64,000 nucleotides of DNA from Heterohyrax brucei (taxonomy: Eukaryota; Chordata; Mammalia; Hyracoidea; Procaviidae): NCBI GenBank assembly GCA_028571685.1, contig CM053141.1, positions 132,336,833 to 132,400,832 on the forward strand, in the 5' to 3' direction. Under the pieces are notes generated by a model. The model searched no databases. It was not told the DNA's origin and saw nothing but the letters and a program-made list of their open reading frames with translations. The number at the start of each line of letters is the position of its first letter. Within the stretch, counting starts at the first letter, position 1. Shown piece by piece: positions 57,041 through 64,000 of the stretch. Both the position numbers and the translations under genes were made by a program.

Positions 57041-57420
57041 ATAACTGTAAACCACTCAGCTCCAAACCTCAAACTCACACTGCTCCAAATTGACTCCTTC
57101 TTTGCCAAACCCTGTACTATCATGCTCACAATAAGTTCTCTCCATCCTGCTTTCTTCAATACTATCACACCACAAGGAAAAATAAAAATGAAAACACTCT
57201 TTAGTAAAATCATTTTCAAAAATCTGGGTTTTAGTCCTTGATTTGAATCTGTATTAATTTTTAGCTGTGTAGAACAAATTTTTATTTAATGAATAGAAAG
57301 TCTAAAGGTAAATCTTATTAACCATGTATGGCAAATAATTTTTCTTGTTTTTGTGCAGTAGAGCTTAGTTTCTTGGAATATGTTCTTTAAAATTCTATAT
57401 ATTATAATATCCTACAGAAG
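57041..57420. other. Unassigned DNA
   Basis: About 380 bp without recognisable content between an AfroSINE and an L1 3' end. Confidence 0.3.
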
Positions 57421-58665
57421 CAACAGCAGTCACATGACCAGATACATGCACACAAATGTTTACTGCAGCACAGTCCACAACAGCAAAAAGATGAAATCAA
57501 CCCAGATCCCAACAACAGATAAACAAATGGTGGTACATATACTTAACAGAACGCTAGGCAATGATAAAGAACAATAATGATTTTAGGAAGCATTCAATTG
57601 GAAAATATTATGCTGAGTGAAATTACTCAGTGGTAAAAGGACAAATATTGTATGAGACCTCTACCACAAGGACTTAAAAACAGATTGATGTATAGAAGAA
57701 AAGACTCTTTGATGGCTACAAGGGAGGGGAGGGTGAGAGGGAGAAAGTTGGTTATAGATTAGATAGTTGCTAGAAATTGTTGTGTGAAATCAGTGACAGC
57801 CCACATTAGAAAGAAGATCAATTTAACTGGACTTCAACATAACCTGAAAACTCTTCCAATCTTAACCCAATATGGCAAGGACAAAGGAGTAGGAGTAGGG
57901 GTCCAGAGACCATGCTGTCAGGGGACATCAAGACCAAGTGGCATAACTAGCCTATTGCTGACAGAGCCTTCTGAACCCCATATTGGTGAGTGGCATCTGG
58001 GGTCTTAAAAGCCAGCAAGCTGCCATCTGAGGAATACCAAATGGTCCTAACTCAGCTGGAATGGATGATCACCAAGGACAGCAATGACATGAGGAAAAAA
58101 GAACCCACAAGGCAGAAAGACACACATGAAAGGGTGACTAAATCAACATCTGACCAGAAGAACCAGATGGTGCCCAGCCACCACCAATGACAGCTGTGAT
58201 GGGGCTCACAATAGAGAGTCCCAGTGGCAACACAAGAAAAAAAAGGGGTGCACCCTAATAACTCCACTAAAAGACTGCAATTGATGGTCTGAAGGCCTGG
58301 GGTTTCCCCTGGGAACATGGCTCCTAGACCTGATGCTGCCCCTGATCATAACTCTTTACTGAGGTCAACTCTTCAGATAGGAATGGATTGGACTCAAGGG
58401 CACAGAGTGACCACATCAGGTGTGCACTTGATGGTTCTACGCATCTACAGGATGTTGTCCTACTGGCCTCTTACTAGAAGGGAGAGGATGGGGTTGAGAG
58501 GAGCGAACAGGAGATTGTTCAAGGATATAACATACATAGAATGAAAAGAAGGAGTGTGCTGTCACTAGGCAAGAAAAGCACAAAGAGCTGCAGATAGGCG
58601 GGCATGCAAACTTAAACTGGATTGTACACTTTCACTATCACAATAGAAAAATAAAAATAAAAAAA
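57421..58665 (+). mobile_element. L1 copy C, 3' end and long 3' UTR
   Basis: 5'-truncated L1 of about 1.2 kb. It starts at the ORF2 3' end (TGTTTACTGCAGCACAG, GGTGGTACATATACTTAAC, TTATGCTGAGTGAAATTACTCAG). It continues through the GC-richer 3' UTR (GTGAGTGGCATCTGGGGTCTTAAAAGCC, GAAGAACCAGATGGTGCCCAGCC, GAGGTCAACTCTTCAGATAGG) to an A-rich end. It aligns with copy B 48,441-49,548 almost throughout. Open frames inside it (57,990-58,190; 58,317-58,544) are UTR sequence and no known protein. Confidence 0.88.
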
Positions 58666-59919
58666 ATCTATACATTTTTCCTTTTAAAAAATCCAGTAGA
58701 AAATTTGACTCCATCAAAGAAAAAACCCATGTGATGCATTTCAAGATTTATATTAGGAAAAAATGCAAACATACAAAAATATCCGAAGTAAAACATGCTT
58801 AATGGTATTTAAGCTAAATAACTACAAATATCACTCTATTTGGATACAAGTCCATATTCTGAATATTTATTTGGAATTTCATAATTATATTCGTAACTAT
58901 GATAAGATCACTACCTAAATTAGCCACTAAAAACTTGTAACATGTATTGCTTTTGCTAACTTACACAGCATACTCTAAACATTTACTCCTTCTTAAACAG
59001 TTTTTATTCCTAAAGTAACCCTCACACACACATACATTCCTTTCTCTCTTCCTCTATCTCTTTTCAGATTACACATATTATTGACATGATTTATTTATTT
59101 GAGAAAAAAGAAGACTTAGGATATTAGGACATAGCAAGGGGGAAAAAGTCACTACAAAGGTAAAAACTAATATTAGATTTAAAACTACACAGGCAAATAT
59201 TGTCTCTTCCTGACACAGTGTCACAAAAACATACAAGCCTTTTTCATGTCTATAACTCAACTGCATTTAAATTGAGATTTACGTAATCCAAGAAACAGAT
59301 AATTTGCTAGGGACCTGCATGCTAACCTCAGCTCCACCTCTAAAACCTCTGTATCAGGCAGAATAAGGGTGAATTTCAGAAACCAGGCATTGTTTCACAG
59401 TCCTTCTTCATGGGTCATTTAAAGTATTATTTTAGAATTATGAAAATATAATTTATTTTGGTTTCTTTCCCTCAGAGTGAAATGACTTAAATGAAGCAAA
59501 CTGGAAAATGTCTCAGAAATACTTTTTTACCCTTCTTATCTATACAGATGAAAAAGTTCAGGTTCAATCACCAGGAACAAAGCCCTTCTAGAATGAATGG
59601 AATCTGTCTTTGTTACTTCATTAAACACCCTTTGGACAACTGTGATACAGTCTGGTATGAGGAACTATTTGTTAACATGTCAGTTAGCATAAAGTTAATA
59701 GGTTCTACAAGAAAAATATGTATGCCATGGGCAAATAAATTTGAGACACACTGGGAAAGCTGAGTTGAATAAAATGAAACAGATTTTTCTTGCAAGACTG
59801 CTTTAAGCTTTCAGTACATTAATTTGAACTGTGAATACCCAAGAGTGGGATGGTACATGCATAGTTTCTGAAAGCAGAATGAAGGAAGAAGTCCACAAAC
59901 TTCAGAGTGAGACAAACTT
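58666..59919. other. Unassigned AT-rich DNA
   Basis: About 1.25 kb without a gene or nameable repeat. A 90-codon open frame at 59,491-59,763 lacks domains. Confidence 0.35.
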
Positions 59920-60096
59920 GAGAAAAGATACCAGGTTTACATTACAGCTGCGGTACCTGCTTGGATAGGGAAAACTTTGTACCTGAGTTGCCTCATTTGC
60001 CAGTGGACAAGAAATAGTATCTAGAGTGGGACATATGAATATTCAGATCCCAGGGCTATCACTCGCTTTGAAGTCTTAGGCTCATTACTTACACTC
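59920..60096 (+). mobile_element. Possible MIR fragments
   Basis: Two stretches resemble MIR core: ACCTGAGTTGCCTCATTTGCC and CAGATCCCAGGGCTATCACTCGCTTTG..CTTAGGCTCATTACTTA. Weak, and split by unrelated sequence. Confidence 0.35.
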
Positions 60097-60615
60097 TGTC
60101 ATGACTTAGAGTGTGTTCTCTAAAATATGGAAATACGGGTATCAATTTGGTTAGGCCTTCAGTCCCAGTATAATGTGATTGTACACCATCTGATTATCTG
60201 ATGCGATTTTCCTCTGTGTTGCAAATCTTAACAGTATTACATTAACAAGATGGATTAGTGGCAGTCATGCTGATGAAACCTAGACTATCAGATTGCATCT
60301 TAAGGCAACCTCTTGTGAGATATAGTGAAGAGAACTAAATAGCAGAGAGACGGGGGAGCTCGTACCACCAGGCGGGGACCCAGGAGCGTAACACATCACT
60401 CAGCAACGGCGTCTCTGCACAGTGAGGCTCCTGGTTCAGGGGGAGACTGAGGACAAGGCTCTTTCTCCAGAGCCAACAGAGAGAAAGCCTTCCCTTGGAG
60501 ATGCTGCTCTGAACTTGGACTTGTAGCCTGTTAGACTGTAAAAGAATAAATTTCTCTCCAGTAAAGCCATCCATTTGTGGTGTTTCTGTGATAGCAACAC
60601 TGTATAACTAAGACA
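60097..60615 (+). mobile_element. Solo LTR, ERVL-MaLR type
   Basis: 519-bp LTR, TGTCATGACTTAGAGTGTG at the start and ATAACTAAGACA at the end. It holds GGTTAGGCCTTCAGTCCCAGTA, GTACCACCAGGCGGGGACCC, GAATAAATTTCTCTCCAGTAAAGCCATCC. The GC-rich middle contains several CpG dinucleotides. Flanks CACTC and CGCCC agree at three of five positions only. Confidence 0.85.
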
Positions 60616-60769
60616 CGCCCTCTGCATCTTAGTATCTTTGTTTGAAACATAAAGTGACATCTTTAATGAGGTCTTGGTGTCAAACAAAGATAACAACAAA
60701 ATGGCTCTGTCTCAGTGAGTTTTATATTATTTAATATTTACAATGCCTAAGGGAAAATGCCTAAGTAAA

Positions 60770-61256
60770 AGACTTCATTAAAGTGTTGATAAACAAAGAT
60801 GCTACTCTGAAGACTAAGGTCCTTCTGTTGCAAGCCACAGTATTTTCAGTCACATCATATGCATGCAAAAACTTGACAGTGAATAAGGAGGCGTACAGAA
60901 CTGACGTATTCAAATGATGGTGCTGGAAAAGAAATGTGAATACACCAGACTGCCTGAGGAACAACAAATACTGTCTTGGAAGAAGTACAGCCAGAATGTT
61001 CTTTAAAAGCTAGGATGTCTAGACTTACTGAGGACATGTGACTAGAAGGGACCAGTTCCTGGAGAAAGACATCATGCTTGGTAAAGTAGAGGGTCATATG
61101 GAAAAGAAAGAAGATATTCAACAATATAGACTGACACAGCAGCTATAACAATAGGCTGTAACATAACAATGCACAATAATGCAGGACTGGGAGCGTTTCT
61201 ACTGTACACAGGGTCACTGCGAGTCTGAACCAACTTAACAGCACCTAACAACGAAA
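60770..61256 (+). mobile_element. RTE copy R8, 3' end
   Basis: 5'-truncated plus-strand RTE of about 490 bp. It starts in the LFKVLK block (ACTTCATTAAAGTGTTGAT), passes the CATATGCATGCAAAAACTTGACAGTGAATAAGGAGG (YACKNLTVNKE) block and the TTGGAAGAAGTACAGCCAGAATG block, and ends with GTCACTGCGAGTCTGAACC and CACCTAACAACGAAAGG. Confidence 0.85.
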
Positions 61257-61374
61257 GGAATGAGTCCTCACCAAGTCTAATTCCCTTTTTCTCCCTCCTT
61301 TGCCTTTTCATACCTAGGAACTCAGAACATTCTCATTGCCAGTGGTCACCCTATTCTATCATATTTTAGTTTCT

Positions 61375-61600
61375 TATCTGAGACTAAATCCAAGCCTAAA
61401 TTTTTACCTCCTCTTTAAATTTCTGTGCTTTTTGCAGAATTGTCAAACAGCTGCTGCTATTTTTGAATTATCTGCAGGAAAAACATGCTTACATACGATA
61501 CTAATGATATTGTTCAATAATTTCTGCATTCCACTGTATTATCTTTCTTTGTAATGGGCAGAAATATAGATCTCTTCCAAGTGATCTCTAGGGACACTGA
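61375..61600 (-). mobile_element. RTE fragment, RT region
   Basis: Minus-strand piece covering only the middle of the RT region (complement of the block GAAGATnATTCAAAAnCAGC, plus TAATGATATTGTTCAATAATTTC and TCTTTCTTTGTAATGGGC). It covers the same element coordinates as 62,240-62,420, so it belongs to a different copy. Confidence 0.7.
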
Positions 61601-61724
61601 GTGCTATCAATTTGATGTTAATTCTGTATATTCATCTGCTCAATTCACATGCCATTAAGAAGACCTTTATCAGACTAGCAAAAATGCATTAACCTTCAAA
61701 TATCACACTATTCAGTAAACAGTG

Positions 61725-62587
61725 CAAGCCAGAAAACCACCAACTGTATCTTGTGAGGCTAACCTTGCCTTAAAGAGACCTTTGGCAGCAGATTTGCCAA
61801 TGCAATCCATGGTTCGATTTCCTGACACTGCTCCATAGGGGTTGACTGTGGATCCAAGTAAAATGAAACTCTGTACATCACCATTATTTTCTTTGTTTAT
61901 CATAATGTTCCTTATTCCAGTAGTGAGGATTTTTGTTTTCTTTATGCATACTGCAGAATGTTCACCAGTCTTTCTCCAATTTTGATTTCACTTTTTCCTA
62001 CAGATAGTCTAGGTTCTCAGAATATTTCCTCAGCATATAGACTGAATAAGTGTAGTAAAGGTAACACCTGGAGCACATTCTTTTCTGATGTAACTGACGT
62101 GGTCAAACACCTTTGTGTAGTCAATAAAGTACAAATAAACATCTTTCTGTTATTTTCTCCTTTCTGACAGGATCTACCTGACATTAACAGTGGTATCTCT
62201 CATTTCATGTTCTCTTCTGAATCAGGCTTGAATTTCTGGCAGTTTTGTGCCAACGTTGTGCTGCTGTTTTTGAATTATCTTCAGCAAAATATGCTTGCAT
62301 GTGATACTAATAATACTGTTCAATAATTTCCACATTCTGTTGGATTACCTTTCTTTGAATATTACCTTTCTTTGCAAGAACATGGATCTCTTCCACTCAG
62401 TTGGCCCAGTAGCTGTCTTCCAAATTTCTCTGGCTAGGAATCACTTTCAGTGTTGCATCCTTTCCTTGAAACATCTCAGCTGGCTTTCCATCAATTCCTG
62501 GGGCCGTCTTGTTCCTCAGTGCTTTCAGTGCAGCTTAGACTTTGTCCCTTAGTACCTTTTGTTTTTCATTATATGCTACCTGACTCC
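61725..62587 (-). mobile_element. RTE copy R9
   Basis: Minus-strand RTE from the C-terminal GKSAAKGLFK block (61,770-61,800) back through SFILLGSTVNP (61,845-61,880) and the RT to the KALSALRNKTAPGIDGKPAEMFQ-like region (about 62,455-62,535). Both ends are truncated: the 3' tail and everything upstream of RT are absent. The open frame 61,712-61,903 is a coding remnant. The YADD region is deleted or scrambled near 61,990-62,030. Confidence 0.8.
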
Positions 62588-62945
62588 CAAACTAATAACA
62601 ACCATAAAGTCTATCAGGAGTTGGATGGTTAGGTAAATTGTGTGGCATTATGAAATGCCACTACATAATAGAATAGTATAGTGAAAAAAAAAGAATGAAA
62701 GACAGTTACTATAATCAAATGGATACATCTTACAAAAAAGTAAAGTTTGAGTAAAATAAATCACACAGAAAGAAACGCACTGAATGACACCATTATATTA
62801 AATTTAAAAAAGAAAACAGGCAATTTATAGCATTTGAAATCAAAACAGTTGTTACGTTGAGGAAGGAAAGTGAGACTGCACACAAAGAACTAAAAGGTGG
62901 TTTCTGACATGCACGTATTGTTTTGACCTAGGTAGTGTTCACTTT

Positions 62946-63868
62946 AAAGTCAGGAAAGGTGTGCTTCAAGGTGGTATCCTTTCACCAGATGTTTATTTGT
63001 ACACCAAGAAAATAAGCTGGATTGTATGAAGAAGAATGAGGCATCAGAATCGGAGAACAACTCATTAACACCCTGTGTTATGCAGATGACACCACCTTAC
63101 TTGCTGGAAATGAAGAAGGTCTGAGGCACTTACTGATGGAGATCAAGGACCACAGCCTTCAGTATGGATTGCACCTCAACAGCAGGAAAACAAAACTCCT
63201 CACAACTGGACCAGTAAGCAACATTGTCATAAATGGAGAAAGGATTGAGGTTGTCAAGGATTTCATTTTACTTGGGGTCACAATCAATGCCCTTGGAAGC
63301 AGCAGTCAAGAAATCAAAAGACAGATGCATCACACTAGGAAAATCTGCTGCAAAGGAACTCTTCAAAGTACTCAAAGGTAAAGATGTCACCTTGAAGACT
63401 AAAATGTGCTTGACCCAAGCCGTGATATTTTCAATTGCATCATATGCATGCAAAAGCTGGACCATGAGCAAAGAAGACAAAAGAAGAATTGATGCCTTTG
63501 AATTGCCGTGCTGGAGAAGAATGCTAAATGTACAATGGTCCACCAAGGGAATAAACAGATCTGTTCTGGGAGAAGTACAACCAGAGTGATCTTTGGAAGC
63601 AAAGATGGCAAGACTGCTTCTTACATACTTTGGGCATGTTGTCAGGAAAGATCAGTCCTTGGAGAAGAACATCACGCTTGGTAGACCAGACAGTCAGCAA
63701 ACAAGAGGAAAACCTTCGACGAGATGGACTAACACAGTGGCTGCAACAATAGGCTTAAGCTTATGCTTAACAATTGTGGACATGACACAAGACCAGGCAG
63801 TGTTTCATTCTGTTGTTCATAGGGTTGCTAGGAGTCAGAACTGACTCAATGGACCTAATAAAAACAAC
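62946..63868 (+). mobile_element. RTE copy R10 with perfect target duplication
   Basis: 923-bp 5'-truncated RTE flanked by the 12-bp direct repeat AGTGTTCACTTT (62,934-62,945 and 63,869-63,880). It starts inside the RT (FKVRKGV block) and ends in the tail GCTAGGAGTCAGAACTGACTCAATGGACC followed by TAATAAAAACAAC. It is one of the better preserved RTE copies of the window, with an intact YADD box. Confidence 0.93.
63040..63842 (+). pseudogene. RTE reverse transcriptase C-terminal pseudogene (R10)
   Basis: YADD catalytic box intact at 63,079-63,090 (reads CYADDTTLL). It is followed in the same frame by KDHSLQYGLHLNSRKTKLLT and DFILLGVTINAL to a stop at 63,381. An extra base near 63,320-63,335 moves the continuation (GKSAAKELFKVLKGKDVTLK..YACKSWTMSKEDKRRIDAF) to another frame (63,233-63,589). 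A second shift and a TGA near 63,589 separate the YFGHVVRKDQSLEKNITLG part (63,593-63,844). The N-terminal half with motif A is missing through 5' truncation, so it is non-functional. Confidence 0.88.
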
Positions 63869-64000
63869 AGTGTTCACTTTGAGGTAATTTATTTACACTG
63901 TAATCTTATGATACCAGCACTTTTTTGTATATTTGCTATATTTCAGTAACAAAAATGTCTTATCTAAAATTAATATCATCATGCCTCCCTATGATATGAA

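Larger units (their letters stand above)
62588..63960 (+). mobile_element. Old L1 3' end, split by RTE R10
   Basis: Plus-strand ancient L1 3' end (AACAACCATAAAGTC..ATCAGGAGTTGGATGG, GGCATTATGAAATGCC, GAATGAAAGACAG, AATAAATCACACAGAAAG) up to 62,945. It resumes after R10 (GTGTTCACTTTGAGGTAATTTATTTACACTG..TTTTTTGTATATTTGC at 63,870-63,930). The two parts meet exactly at R10's 12-bp target duplication. Confidence 0.7.

Noticed and set aside
1..64000. A bacterial-style operon, defence system or other undescribed gene cluster
   Set aside because: Composition, SINE/LINE/LTR content and the lack of long frames show mammalian intergenic DNA; nothing supports a functional gene system.

Overview
This is a stretch of nuclear DNA from a placental mammal, with no bacterial, organellar or viral gene layout. 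The repeats point to Afrotheria, most likely an elephant-like paenungulate. There are many copies of a tRNA-derived SINE ending in a GAGTCGG..CGACTCGACGGCAC-type tail (AfroSINE), many copies of an RTE-clade LINE of the type abundant in elephants, and L1 elements with long GC-rich 3' untranslated regions that I recognise as elephant-type. The species call comes from recognition without a database search.

I find no host protein-coding gene, no convincing exon and no functional RNA gene. Every longer open frame that I can identify belongs to a dead transposable element: RTE endonuclease or reverse transcriptase, L1 ORF1, L1 ORF2, or a mariner transposase. All are interrupted by stops and frameshifts, and several have lost catalytic residues.

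Layout. 0.45-5.5 kb: an RTE copy broken by an LTR, an AfroSINE and a second RTE copy. 5.5-13 kb: mostly unique AT-rich DNA with an AfroSINE, a perfect 57-bp tandem duplication, two RTE 3' ends and a MIR. 13-20.6 kb: AfroSINEs, two L1 3' ends meeting head to head, and an L1 body followed by an RTE whose 5' end is inverted. 22.5-26.5 kb: the most complete RTE copy, split by a solo LTR with a perfect 5-bp target duplication, then L1 debris. 26.8-30.9 kb: MER5-like relic, AfroSINE, and a two-LTR MaLR-type retroelement. 33.2-39.65 kb: an L1 cut by a minus-strand RTE. 41.5-53.2 kb: one old L1 spread over about 11.7 kb by at least eight later insertions, including a 3.9-kb younger L1. 53-58.7 kb: L2, MIR, four AfroSINEs (two in tandem) and an L1 3' end. 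60-64 kb: LTR, four RTE pieces in alternating orientation, and an old L1 3' end.

The genes do not work together as a system. The window is a record of successive retrotransposition in neutral DNA, and its main value is the relative dating and mechanism (target duplications, twin-priming inversion, internal deletions, shared LINE/SINE tails) that the nests preserve. I found no previously undescribed functional system here.
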